42,661 bases of DNA, from contig NZ_RJVQ01000017.1 of NCBI RefSeq assembly GCF_003856525.1, forward strand, positions 1 to 42,661. The letters run 5' to 3'. The position numbers and the translations under genes were made by a program. Of the stretch, positions 17,111 through 25,679 are shown in pieces (position 1 is the first letter of the stretch; each line of letters starts with the position of its first letter). Source of the stretch: Vibrio viridaestus. Its GTDB lineage: Bacteria; Pseudomonadota; Gammaproteobacteria; Enterobacterales; Vibrionaceae. The notes beneath the pieces are model-generated. The model searched no databases and was not told where the DNA came from. It was given only the letters and a program-made list of their open reading frames with translations.

Positions 17111-18580
17111 ATGGAAAGTTCAGTGAATAAAGAATACGGTGCATTTGCAGAATTAATGAGGATACGTGGGAAAGAGCAAATTCATCAAGAAGAAGTGAAT
17201 ATTATTAATTCTGAGCCACTATATAAGACACCGTTCAAAGTTGATGAAGTTTCTGCGCAGATCTTAGCAGCTAGAGGTGTGGCTGCTAACGATTTGTGGG
17301 AACTTCGAACCGGTAATAGACAGAAGATTGGTGTCAATATGCGCGCTGCAGCTGCTACATCTCTATCCGGTAGTGATATGACCCTTAAAAAAGATATACG
17401 TGGGAAATTCAAGCCAATTCCTGTTTCAGAATCTATGAAACATATGATTTCACTAACCCAACCTTGGGAGACTGCTGATGGTAACTGGTTTTTACCCCAC
17501 ACTAATCTACCTCATTTGGAAAAAAGAGTACTTAATATACTAAATTGTCAAAGCACTCCAGATTCTATTCGTTTAGGGGTAAATAAATGGAACGCATTAG
17601 AACTCGAAAATACAGTAGCGGATGAATTAGCCTGTGGAGGGATGGTTCGAACTCCAGAAGAATGGCTAAAGCATCCCCAAGGAGCATATCTTGACTCAAA
17701 ACCTGTGGTAGAAATAATAAAAATAGCAGAGGGAGAACCAGAACCACTGCCTGAAGGTGTGTCACCTGCATCGGGAATCAGAGTCTTAGACTTAACCCGC
17801 ATTCTCGCAGGTCCAACCGCTGGGCTAGGTTTTGCCGAACATGGCGCTGATGTGTTGATGGTGACAGCTCCACATTTACCCCAAGTGGAGTCATTTGTAC
17901 GCGATACAAGTCATGGGAAACGGTCATGTTTCTTAGATCTTAATATCCAAGAAGAAGCCTCAAAACTTCGCTCACTCGTTCAAGATTCGGATATTTTCAT
18001 AGACGGTTATCGCCCAGGGAGACTTGAAGCCCACGGATTCGGTTCGGATGATTTATTTAAACTGAGGCCAGGCCTAATTCATATTGATGTTAACTGTTTT
18101 GGTTCTGGCGGGCCTTTTGCTACTAGAGCAGGATGGGACCAAGTTGCACAAGCGGTTACCGGCTTATGTCATATTGAAGGGCAGTATACCCCTGACAAAA
18201 CTCCCAAACTGATGCCTGTATTTACATGCGATTTCCTGACTGGTTATCTCGCTACCTTTGGTGGATTAGTTGCTCTCTATAGACGCGCAACTGAAGGAGG
18301 TAGTTACAAAGTTAATGTTTCGCTTTGCCAATCAGCGATGCTTCTACAACGTCAGGGAATGCAAGACAATTTTCAAAATGCTCCCGGAAAACTATCACCA
18401 CAGGAATTTGACGCGTTTTCACTACAACAAGAAAGCACGCCTTACGGAGACCTAAAATGTTTAGCGCCAGTTTTAAGTATGTCTGAAACTCCATGCAAAT
18501 GGCTAACAAAAACACCTGAGCTAGGTAGTCATCAAGCAGAATGGCTAACTAGAGAAGCAAGTAAATATCAAAAAAATTAG
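17111..18580 (+). CDS. Two-part family III (CaiB/BaiF) CoA-transferase-like protein
   Basis: 489 aa. The C-terminal part (about residues 220-430) is a family III CoA-transferase N-terminal half: GIRVLDLTRILAGPTAGLGFAEHGADVLMV, GKRSCFLDLN, FIDGYRPGRLEAHGFG, LIHIDVNCFGSGGPFATRAGWDQVAQAVTG, and CDFLTGYLATFGGLVALYRR, in which Asp374 aligns with the catalytic Asp of formyl-CoA transferase. The first 200 residues are a divergent part containing RAAAATSLSGSD, which resembles the other transferase segment. CoA-transferases of this family move CoA between organic acids or act as epimerases. Located 28 bases after the symporter, it could activate the imported acid. A similar two-part form is often annotated only as CoA transferase. 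Confidence 0.8.
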   Translation: MESSVNKEYGAFAELMRIRGKEQIHQEEVNIINSEPLYKTPFKVDEVSAQILAARGVAANDLWELRTGNRQKIGVNMRAAAATSLSGSDMTLKKDIRGKFKPIPVSESMKHMISLTQPWETADGNWFLPHTNLPHLEKRVLNILNCQSTPDSIRLGVNKWNALELENTVADELACGGMVRTPEEWLKHPQGAYLDSKPVVEIIKIAEGEPEPLPEGVSPASGIRVLDLTRILAGPTAGLGFAEHGADVLMVTAPHLPQVESFVRDTSHGKRSCFLDLNIQEEASKLRSLVQDSDIFIDGYRPGRLEAHGFGSDDLFKLRPGLIHIDVNCFGSGGPFATRAGWDQVAQAVTGLCHIEGQYTPDKTPKLMPVFTCDFLTGYLATFGGLVALYRRATEGGSYKVNVSLCQSAMLLQRQGMQDNFQNAPGKLSPQEFDAFSLQQESTPYGDLKCLAPVLSMSETPCKWLTKTPELGSHQAEWLTREASKYQKN

Positions 18581-18601
18581 TCTTTTATATTGGAAGTTAT
18601 T

Positions 18602-21469
18602 ATGAACAAACCCGTACTTATGATCGTCGGATATGGCATGGTCGGTCATCATTTTATTGAGCAATTAGTAGCAAAAGATCTACACATAAAGTATCAAATT
18701 ATTCTTTACGGAAAAGAACGTTACTTGGCCTATGATCGTGTTCACTTAACAGACTATCTAGCAGGTTCAACTGCGGAAGATTTAAGTCTAGGAAGTAACG
18801 AGTTCTTGGAAGAGCATGATATTACTTTTCATAAATCTTGTTCCATAATCAATTTGAATACTGAGAACCAATACGTAGAGGATTCACTAGGCCGCCGTCA
18901 AAGATACGATAAGTTAGTTCTCGCAACTGGCTCTTCTCCATTTATTCCTAATATTGAAGGAAATACATCTAAAAATTGCTTCTCATATAGAACTTTCGAT
19001 GACTTAGATTCAATTTTATCAGCTTCGAGTAGCGCGCAAACAGGGGTAGTAATTGGAGGTGGACTATTAGGTTTAGAAGCCGCTAATGCCCTGAAGAAAC
19101 TGAATATTGAGACTAACGTAATAGAATTTTCTGCACGGTTAATGGCTGTCCAGCTTGATGAAGTTGGGGGAAGTATGCTCCGAAAAAAAATCGAAGCGCT
19201 GGGAGTCGGTGTTTTTGTGAGTAAGGAAACTAAAAGCATCGTTGAAAACAGTGATGGTACCCTGACCCTTCTATTTTCTGATGGAAGTAAGTTAAATAGT
19301 GACATTGTGGTGTTTTCCGCTGGGATAAGGCCCAATGATCAACTAGCAAAGTTGGCGAACATTGAGGTTGGAGAACGAGGGGGGATAGTAATTAATGATA
19401 GATGTGAAACTTCTGTTCCAAATGTTTATGCTATAGGAGAATGTGCTTTATGGCAGGAGCGTATTTTTGGTTTGGTTGCGCCAGGCTATCAAATGGCTAG
19501 GATACTAGCAGCAAACTTAGCATCAGAAAATATTACTTTCGACGGTGCTGACATGAGTACCAAATTGAAGCTAATGGGAGTAGATGTAGCTTCATTTGGT
19601 GATGCTCATGGAAAATCTTTAGGCTGTAAAGTCTATCAATGGATAAACGAACCCGAAGAAATATATAAAAAAATTGTTGTGTCTTCTGATGGGAAGAATC
19701 TGATAGGGGGGGTCCTTGTGGGAGACTGTGACGAGTATCAGTCTCTCTTACAAATCATGCTCAACAATATCCCACTACCTAGTAATCCAGAAAAGCTCAT
19801 GCTACCTACAAACATAGAACAAGAAGATAGCGATTCGGGTACCGTAACGTTACCAGAGTCAGCACAAATTTGTTCGTGTCATAATGTTAGTAAAGGCGAC
19901 ATTTTTTCGGCTGTTGAAAGTGGTTGCTTAGACCTACCTTCCGTAAAAAAATCGACCAAAGCTGCTACAGGCTGTGGTGGTTGCTCTGGCTTAGTCAAAC
20001 GAATAATCGACGAAAAGCTTGAGGTTATGGGAGTCGAAATAAAAAAAGATATATGCGCTCACTTTCCTTATTCAAGACAAGAGCTATATCATATAATTCG
20101 AATTGAAGAAATAAAGGACTTTAACACATTGCTTCTTCGATATGGTAAAGGGGTTGGCTGTGAAGTTTGCAAGCCAGCTATAGCATCTATATTAGCTTCT
20201 TGTTGGAATGAATATTTATTAGAGCCCAAACATCTGCCTCAACAAGAAACAAATGATCGTTATTTTGGAAATATTCAAAAAAATGGTACATATTCAGTTG
20301 TTCCACGAATTCCCGGCGGCGAAATTACGCCATCACAGTTAATAAACATTGGCGAAATTGCAAAGCAATATAATTTATATACGAAAATTACCGGTGGACA
20401 ACGTATAGACTTATTCGGTGCAACTCTAGAAAACCTTCCAAGTATTTGGGGCGCTTTGATTGCACTGGGATTTGAAACTGGCCATGCGTATGGAAAATCA
20501 CTACGTACAGTTAAATCATGTGTTGGTTCAACTTGGTGTCGCTACGGAGTGCAGGATTCGACTTCGCTAGCAATACTTCTAGAAAACCGTTACAAAGGCC
20601 TTCGTTCTCCTCACAAAATAAAAATGGCCGTCTCTGGATGTACGAGAGAATGCGCTGAAGCCCAATCAAAAGATATTGGAGTTATCGCTACTGAGAAAGG
20701 TTGGAATCTCTACGTGTGTGGTAACGGTGGGATGAAACCACGCCATGGGGAATTGTTTGCTAGTGATATTGATAAAGAAACGCTAATCAAATATATCGAC
20801 AGAATTCTTATGTTTTATATTCGTACCGCTGATCACTTACAAAGGACCAGTGTTTGGATTGATAGTTTAGAAGGAGGGATAGAATATCTACGTGATATTG
20901 TTATCAATGATATTCTATCTATTTCATCTACTCTTGAAGATGAAATGAGTAGTGTTATCGATAGCTATCAATGCGAATGGAAAAAGACATTAAACTCTCC
21001 AGAGCAACTCAAGCTATTTTGCTCATCTATCAATGACAAACATCCCGATGAAAATATTCGATGGAGCATAGAGAGAAATCAAATTAAACCTCTTGTCCCA
21101 TCGAATACCCATAGTTCTATGCTACCTCAAAAAGAATGGAGTCCAATTTGCGGCGTGGACGAGTTACCCATTAATGCAGGTGTTGGTGCTCTTTTGGGAA
21201 GACATCATATTGCATTGTTTCGTTATGAAGAGCAAGTTTTTGCGATTGACGATTGTGAGCCTAAAAGTCAATCGAATGTAATATCAAGAGGGATTCTAGG
21301 TGATATTGAAGGAGAAATTGTGGTTATATCTCCAATATTTAAACAACGCTTCCGATTAAAAGATGGTGTGGATATTGATGGCCAATCTCAAAACTTACAG
21401 ATTTGGCCAACAATGGTAGAAAACAATACGGTCTATGTTGCAAATTCTCCAAAGAGTGTTGCTTTATAA
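18602..21469 (+). CDS. Fused NirB-NirD-like NAD(P)H nitrite reductase (siroheme)
   Basis: 955 aa from ATG 18602 with GGAAG six bases upstream. Order: FAD/NAD pyridine-nucleotide reductase (1-400; GYGMVGHHFIEQL, VVIGGGLLGLEAA, NVYAIGECA); BFD-like [2Fe-2S] domain (about 424-490; CSCHNV ... TGCGGCSG); a second BFD-like segment with GCEVCKP; NiR/SiR ferredoxin-like half (about 565-630); siroheme-[4Fe-4S] domain with C640-VGSTW-C646 and C680-TRE-C684; and a NirD-like C-terminal module (about 850-955; WSPICGVDELP ... VFAIDDCEPKSQS) without Rieske Cys-His pairs, as in E. coli NirD. It reduces nitrite to ammonium in the cytoplasm. In many bacteria nirB and nirD are separate genes; the fusion is notable. 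Sulfite as substrate cannot be excluded. Confidence 0.9.
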   Translation: MNKPVLMIVGYGMVGHHFIEQLVAKDLHIKYQIILYGKERYLAYDRVHLTDYLAGSTAEDLSLGSNEFLEEHDITFHKSCSIINLNTENQYVEDSLGRRQRYDKLVLATGSSPFIPNIEGNTSKNCFSYRTFDDLDSILSASSSAQTGVVIGGGLLGLEAANALKKLNIETNVIEFSARLMAVQLDEVGGSMLRKKIEALGVGVFVSKETKSIVENSDGTLTLLFSDGSKLNSDIVVFSAGIRPNDQLAKLANIEVGERGGIVINDRCETSVPNVYAIGECALWQERIFGLVAPGYQMARILAANLASENITFDGADMSTKLKLMGVDVASFGDAHGKSLGCKVYQWINEPEEIYKKIVVSSDGKNLIGGVLVGDCDEYQSLLQIMLNNIPLPSNPEKLMLPTNIEQEDSDSGTVTLPESAQICSCHNVSKGDIFSAVESGCLDLPSVKKSTKAATGCGGCSGLVKRIIDEKLEVMGVEIKKDICAHFPYSRQELYHIIRIEEIKDFNTLLLRYGKGVGCEVCKPAIASILASCWNEYLLEPKHLPQQETNDRYFGNIQKNGTYSVVPRIPGGEITPSQLINIGEIAKQYNLYTKITGGQRIDLFGATLENLPSIWGALIALGFETGHAYGKSLRTVKSCVGSTWCRYGVQDSTSLAILLENRYKGLRSPHKIKMAVSGCTRECAEAQSKDIGVIATEKGWNLYVCGNGGMKPRHGELFASDIDKETLIKYIDRILMFYIRTADHLQRTSVWIDSLEGGIEYLRDIVINDILSISSTLEDEMSSVIDSYQCEWKKTLNSPEQLKLFCSSINDKHPDENIRWSIERNQIKPLVPSNTHSSMLPQKEWSPICGVDELPINAGVGALLGRHHIALFRYEEQVFAIDDCEPKSQSNVISRGILGDIEGEIVVISPIFKQRFRLKDGVDIDGQSQNLQIWPTMVENNTVYVANSPKSVAL

Positions 21470-21552
21470 GTTATTCTTCTATTATTTTAATATAAGCGTT
21501 CATGGATAAAAATATATTTGAGCGCTTTTATTTTATACAAAAGGAATTGATA

Positions 21553-22371
21553 ATGATTTTTCCTCATGAATTATCTGACATACATCTAGGCTTAGCCCAT
21601 AAACCAAGTTGCTCAGGTTTCGTGTCATTAGTTGGGACAGGGCCGGGGAAAATAGATTTACTTACACTTAAAGCATATGAACTAATTAAAACTTCTGACA
21701 TTATTCTGTACGACAAGTTAGTTAGTGACGAAATTATTGGATTAATATCTCATAGAACTAAAAAAATATTTGTCGGGAAATCAAAAGGAAAACATTCATT
21801 CATTCAGAAAGATATAAATTCTATGTTGGTTAAGTTAGCATACGAGGGAAAAACAGTAGTTAGATTGAAAGGTGGGGATCCATTTATTTTTGGACGTGGT
21901 GGAGAAGAAATGCTCCATCTAAGAAAGCATAAGGTTCCATATCAAATTATACCAGGGGTCACTGCCGCAAGTGGTTGTTCAGCGTCCGCTGAAATTCCTC
22001 TTACTCATAGAGGGTTAGCTAATTCAGTACAGTTTGTTACAGGAAGAGTTGAGTCTGGTATCAATAAACTATCAAGTTTTAATCAAAATAACGATTCGAA
22101 AACACTAGTTTTTTATATGGGAGTTGATGAATGTGAATATATCTCTTCAGCTTTAATATATCAAGGGTTTAGCAATAATACACCTACTGCAATTATTGAA
22201 AGAGGGACATGTGAAGATGAAAAAATTATAATTACTGACTTACTAAATCTACCATCTTGTGTATCGTATCATAAGCCTAAGTCTCCTAGCTTAGTTATCA
22301 TTGGTAAAGTCGTTTCCTTGCATTCTAGTAAAAAAGAAAATATAGATATGCAAAGCTATTCCGATTTGTAA
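21553..22371 (+). CDS. cobA: Uroporphyrinogen-III C-methyltransferase (SUMT), siroheme synthesis
   Basis: 272 aa from ATG 21553, with AAAAGGA eight bases upstream; an in-frame start at 21502 lacks a ribosome site. It has the SUMT signatures VSLVGTGPGKIDLLTLKA (about 25-42), LKGGDPFIFGRGGEE (about 101-115), IPGVTAASGCSA and LTHRG. SUMT makes precorrin-2 from uroporphyrinogen III with two SAM methylations, the first step to siroheme. It directly follows the siroheme-dependent reductase on the same strand, so the operon supplies its own cofactor. There is no CysG-type dehydrogenase/ferrochelatase domain, so those steps need genes elsewhere. Confidence 0.92.
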   Translation: MIFPHELSDIHLGLAHKPSCSGFVSLVGTGPGKIDLLTLKAYELIKTSDIILYDKLVSDEIIGLISHRTKKIFVGKSKGKHSFIQKDINSMLVKLAYEGKTVVRLKGGDPFIFGRGGEEMLHLRKHKVPYQIIPGVTAASGCSASAEIPLTHRGLANSVQFVTGRVESGINKLSSFNQNNDSKTLVFYMGVDECEYISSALIYQGFSNNTPTAIIERGTCEDEKIIITDLLNLPSCVSYHKPKSPSLVIIGKVVSLHSSKKENIDMQSYSDL

Positions 22372-22503
22372 ATATTAACTTATAACAATTACACCCCATA
22401 AAAATATCAGATAATATATATTTATTAAATTTTTATATTTAATGAATATTAGGGTTTTTGGTAGTATGCTTTGTGACAACAGACCAAATGATAGGGTGCT
22501 CTT

Positions 22504-23379
22504 ATGAAAATTTCAGATTTAATAACCTTTGAGGCTGTTGCAAACTGTGAAAGTATCAGTGGTGCTGCGAAACAACTTCATACTGTTCAATCTAACATTA
22601 CTAACCGTATAAGGACCCTAGAGGAGCATATTGGCTTACCTTTGTTAGTCCGACATAGTCGAGGTGTCTCCCTTACAGATGCAGGATACAGGCTATTACC
22701 TTACGCCCATAAAACAAAGTTACTACTTGATGAAGCTACAAAGGTTGCAAGAGATGAAAATGATGGAACAGGTTGTATTTCTATAGGGACGATGGAAACT
22801 ACTTTAGCTGTTCGGTTACCAATTATTCTTGCAAGTTTTCATGAAATGTATCCAAACGTATCAATATCCATGGAAATAAATAGCACAAAGTATTTAATAG
22901 AAAGTGTTCTAGAAAATAGGTTAGACGGAGCTTTTATTGCTGGCCCTATTGATCATCCGTCAATCGAATCTGAGGAGGTATTTAATGAAAAGCTAGTTAT
23001 TATTACATCCTCGCAATATGCTTCTGTTGAGGAGTACTTCAGGAATCAATCTATCACAGCGTTAATGTTCAGAGCCGGCTGTGCTTATCGTCAACGCTTT
23101 GAACAATATTTAACTTATTCCGGTCATCCTTCTTTTAAGCTTATAGAATTTGGCTCGCTTGACGGAATGCTAAGTTGTGTAAGTGCAAATATTGGTATTG
23201 CCATGTTGCCTTTTTCGGTGATTAGTCGTTCTAATTTAACTAATCAAATTTCAGTTCACGAAATTGATAACACAATATCCAAAGTTGTAACATTATTCAT
23301 TCGAAGAAAAGATACTTATCAAACATCAACCTTAACTCAGTTTTTACATTGTTTTAGGAATTCTGTATCTGCAAAGTAG
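22504..23379 (+). CDS. LysR-family regulator, probable controller of the symporter-NirBD operon
   Basis: 291 aa. The N-terminal winged helix (1-65; FEAVANCESISGAAKQLHTVQS, then RIRTLEEHIGLPLLVRHSRGVSLTDAG) is the canonical LysR start. The effector-binding domain (about 90-290) begins GCISIGTMETTLAVRLPIIL and contains the RLDGAFIAGPIDHP hinge strand. It lies 132 bases after cobA on the same strand with its own GT-rich promoter region (TTTTTGGTAGTATGCTTTGTG). It shares the low GC content of the operon. By position it is the likely activator; the inducer is not known. Confidence 0.88.
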   Translation: MKISDLITFEAVANCESISGAAKQLHTVQSNITNRIRTLEEHIGLPLLVRHSRGVSLTDAGYRLLPYAHKTKLLLDEATKVARDENDGTGCISIGTMETTLAVRLPIILASFHEMYPNVSISMEINSTKYLIESVLENRLDGAFIAGPIDHPSIESEEVFNEKLVIITSSQYASVEEYFRNQSITALMFRAGCAYRQRFEQYLTYSGHPSFKLIEFGSLDGMLSCVSANIGIAMLPFSVISRSNLTNQISVHEIDNTISKVVTLFIRRKDTYQTSTLTQFLHCFRNSVSAK

Positions 23380-23599
23380 AAGCCTCAATATGATTTTTAG
23401 TACTTTAAATCGATTGAACTTCATCGAAAGCTTTCGAACTGTCCGTCTTAACTCGAGCAGATCTGATCAGTCTTCCTAAATATATTTTATACATATTTAC
23501 CCACGGTAGATTCTAATGGTCATAGGCATCCGTGCGCTTAAATGAACGCCTATGAACCAATTTATCGTGTAGTGTTAACCAGAGTTTGCTCTATTGTTC
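23380..23599. other. Intergenic spacer with an inverted repeat
   Basis: TCATAGGC (23520-23527) and GCCTATGA (23548-23555) form an 8-bp inverted repeat with a 20-base loop. No T-run follows, so it is not a clear terminator. The palindrome CGAAAGCTTTCG lies near 23424. No gene is seen. Confidence 0.35.
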
Positions 23600-24000
23600 T
23601 TTGCGTTTCAAATTCGGCAGTGTACCTATCTCGTTCAGGGTGGACGATTTCGTTCTAACGATTGGAAAGCACTAATTCATGCCGCTATTGAAGCTTTGTA
23701 GAACAGGTTCGTTCTCAGATCCAAATACAGCTGCCACAAGGTGAACCCGAGCTGGACATTATTGCGAATAGCATGGGTGACAGTCGTGTGGTCATACAAC
23801 GTAAATTGCGCGCTGAAGGTATCACGTTTCGCCAGTTGGTCGAGCGCGTCAGATGCGATATGGCAAAACAATATCTGCAACAAAGTCATATCCCGATAAC
23901 GGAGATGGGACTGATGCTGGGCTACTCTGAAACCAGCGCATTTTCGCGAGCGTTTCGTCGTTGGTTCGGTATCAGCCCTAGCAGGTTCAGGCAGCGATAA
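23600..24000 (+). pseudogene. AraC-family regulator remnant
   Basis: The last 75 codons (from 23773) are an intact AraC-type double helix-turn-helix C-terminus: MGDSRVVIQRKLRAEGITFR, LVERVRCDMAKQYLQQSHIP, MGLMLGYSETSAFSRAFRRW, FGISPSRFRQR. Upstream in the same frame the reading runs back through QIQLPQGEPELDIIANS to a stop at about 23690, while the preceding residues (FRSNDWKALIHAAIEAL) are in another frame ending in TAG, so a frameshift is present near 23700. Family members are about 300 aa, so the sensing part is missing or broken. It could still yield a short DNA-binding peptide, but this is more likely decay next to the LacI gene. Confidence 0.7.
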
Positions 24001-24018
24001 TCCGCGCCCTATAAATAC

Positions 24019-25044
24019 CTATTCCAATTTCGCCAACCGCACTGACTGTCGCCATATTAATGGAGCGGTAAACAGTAGTGTCTCTCCGCTGTGTCCTGTT
24101 TCATCGGTCTTTTCCAAGCGATTGACAATCGCATCCGTCATATCATCCAGTGGTTGTCCAAACGTGGTGAGTTGGTAACTCAGCCAGCCCGCTTGTTCGA
24201 TGTTATCAAATCCAATCACGCAGAGATCGTCAGGAATACTCAGTTTAAACTCCTGCCGTGCCGCATCCATAAAGCCACAGGCAATCAGGTCAGTGACACA
24301 AAACACACCGTCAGGACGTTTACGTGAGGGAAGAATCTGACGCGCGGTATCCACACCGGTTTGGTAGCTTGTGGGGCCTGAACGATAGACTAAGCACTCG
24401 ATATTTTCGTCCTGCGCTGCGGATAAAAATAGCTTTTCTCGGCCTAATAAACTAGGGGACTGAATGGTTGACGAAATGACAGCAAGACGCTTACACCCAG
24501 CCTGTTTTAGCATGTACAACGCATCATACATAGTGCTGGAATAATCCAGTGAGATATGATCAGCACCATCAAACTGACCCGCACGGTTAACCAGAATGAC
24601 ATGCTGACCGCTGTTCACACAGGTTTCAACTAATGAACCCTGCGGAGTTCCAGATAATACGATGGTGGCTGAAGCGCGATAATTCAGTGTCTGACGAAGA
24701 GCAGCATCGGCATCAGACTCTGCTCCGGATGTATTGATCACCATGACAGCGCGACCGGCCTGCTGCAATTTTTGCGTCAGGGTGTCGAGCAATCTTGCCT
24801 GATAAGGGGCATTCAAATTGGCACCGAGCAGACACACTGGTCTGCTGCGTTCGTTTGAAAGACCTCGAGCAAGATGATTAACGTGATAGTTCAGTGTGTC
24901 GGCGGCCTCTAATACGCGCTGACGAGTTTCTTCTGAAACACTCGCACCGGGCGTAAAGGTGCGCGACACGGCTGAACGCGATACACCAGCTAAACGTGCT
25001 ACTTCCGCTGCACTAGCAACCAATTTTTGTTTTGAAATACTCAT
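24019..25044 (-). CDS. LacI-family repressor of the inositol-phosphate-like operon
   Basis: 341 aa. The N-terminal helix-turn-helix and hinge (about 10-65) read AAEVARLAGVSRSAVSRTFT, then EETRQRVLEAADTLNYHVNHLARGL. The periplasmic-binding-protein-like effector domain follows (VCLLGANLNAPY, RPDGVFCVTDLIACGFMDAAR, IPDDLCVIGFDNIE). Such domains bind sugars or sugar phosphates. Its start overlaps the end of the CX5R phosphatase gene by four bases (ATGA), making it the last gene of the minus-strand operon. The best candidate operator is the 9-bp-arm palindrome at 30777-30798 in the divergent promoter region. Inducer unknown; an inositol phosphate or inositol would fit the neighbours. Confidence 0.9.
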   Translation of the reverse strand: MSISKQKLVASAAEVARLAGVSRSAVSRTFTPGASVSEETRQRVLEAADTLNYHVNHLARGLSNERSRPVCLLGANLNAPYQARLLDTLTQKLQQAGRAVMVINTSGAESDADAALRQTLNYRASATIVLSGTPQGSLVETCVNSGQHVILVNRAGQFDGADHISLDYSSTMYDALYMLKQAGCKRLAVISSTIQSPSLLGREKLFLSAAQDENIECLVYRSGPTSYQTGVDTARQILPSRKRPDGVFCVTDLIACGFMDAARQEFKLSIPDDLCVIGFDNIEQAGWLSYQLTTFGQPLDDMTDAIVNRLEKTDETGHSGETLLFTAPLIWRQSVRLAKLE

Positions 25045-25676
25045 AAATTCAAATTGTATTTATCTTGCCCGTAACCAGCTTGTCGTAATAAAGTTTCCAT
25101 GTTAATCGCGCGCTGCGCAAGTTCTATTAGCATGGGTTTCGGCGTTTCAAACCATTCATCTGGATGTAATTGACGCTTATCACGAATATGAGCAATCGCG
25201 GCATCGAGAGTGGGGAACTTTTCTGGCCATTCCAGATGAAGGAAAATGGCGACTATCGTTACTGAACGGCTTCTTCCACCTCGGCAGTGAACGAGAATAT
25301 TACCTTTATCACGAACTTTGTAAGACGGTTTATCCGGTATCTGCTGACTCAGGCTAGAGCACATCAAATGATAACCGGCTAACACCATGGATTCTGGATT
25401 CCCAGGACCATCGATTAAACCGATTTTGTAATAGCGGATTGGACCTGCGCCAAATGGGCTGAGTTGCTCATTGTATTGACTGTCGAGCTGTTCGACTAAA
25501 TCGATATCGAGATTGACGGCGCAGTTAATAACGGTCGTGATGTTATGTTCATGTAATAGCGAAATATCGGCAGCACCGGTTGAGCCGCCAATGTAAATAT
25601 CAACGTTCCAGTTCGGAATATTGGATTCAATTAAGCTGATGGGTGGTCTGGGATAGTGTGGAACATGGGTGGTCAT
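25041..25676 (-). CDS. Dual-specificity/PTP-like phosphatase (CX5R)
   Basis: 211 aa, no signal peptide, so cytoplasmic. The phosphatase loop is NILVHCRGGRSRSVTIV with nucleophile Cys131 and Arg137 (HCX5R), and a candidate general-acid Asp89 in IGLIDGPGNP. The N-terminal part VDIYIGGSTGAADISLLHEH, then NITTVINCA, is that of dual-specificity-type phosphatases. This fold includes enzymes for phosphoproteins and for inositol phosphates (PTP-like phytases). With an inositol-monophosphatase-family gene three bases upstream and an ABC transporter before that, action on an imported phosphorylated small molecule is more likely than on proteins. Substrate not proven. Confidence 0.8.
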   Translation of the reverse strand: MTTHVPHYPRPPISLIESNIPNWNVDIYIGGSTGAADISLLHEHNITTVINCAVNLDIDLVEQLDSQYNEQLSPFGAGPIRYYKIGLIDGPGNPESMVLAGYHLMCSSLSQQIPDKPSYKVRDKGNILVHCRGGRSRSVTIVAIFLHLEWPEKFPTLDAAIAHIRDKRQLHPDEWFETPKPMLIELAQRAINMETLLRQAGYGQDKYNLNL

Positions 25677-25679
25677 GAT

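Noticed and set aside
18898-19335. Long antisense reading frame inside the nitrite reductase gene
   Set aside because: It is a shadow of a well-conserved gene and has no recognisable protein features.
23520-23555. Terminator for the LysR gene
   Set aside because: The stem has a 20-base loop, lies 140 bases after the stop codon and lacks a T-run.
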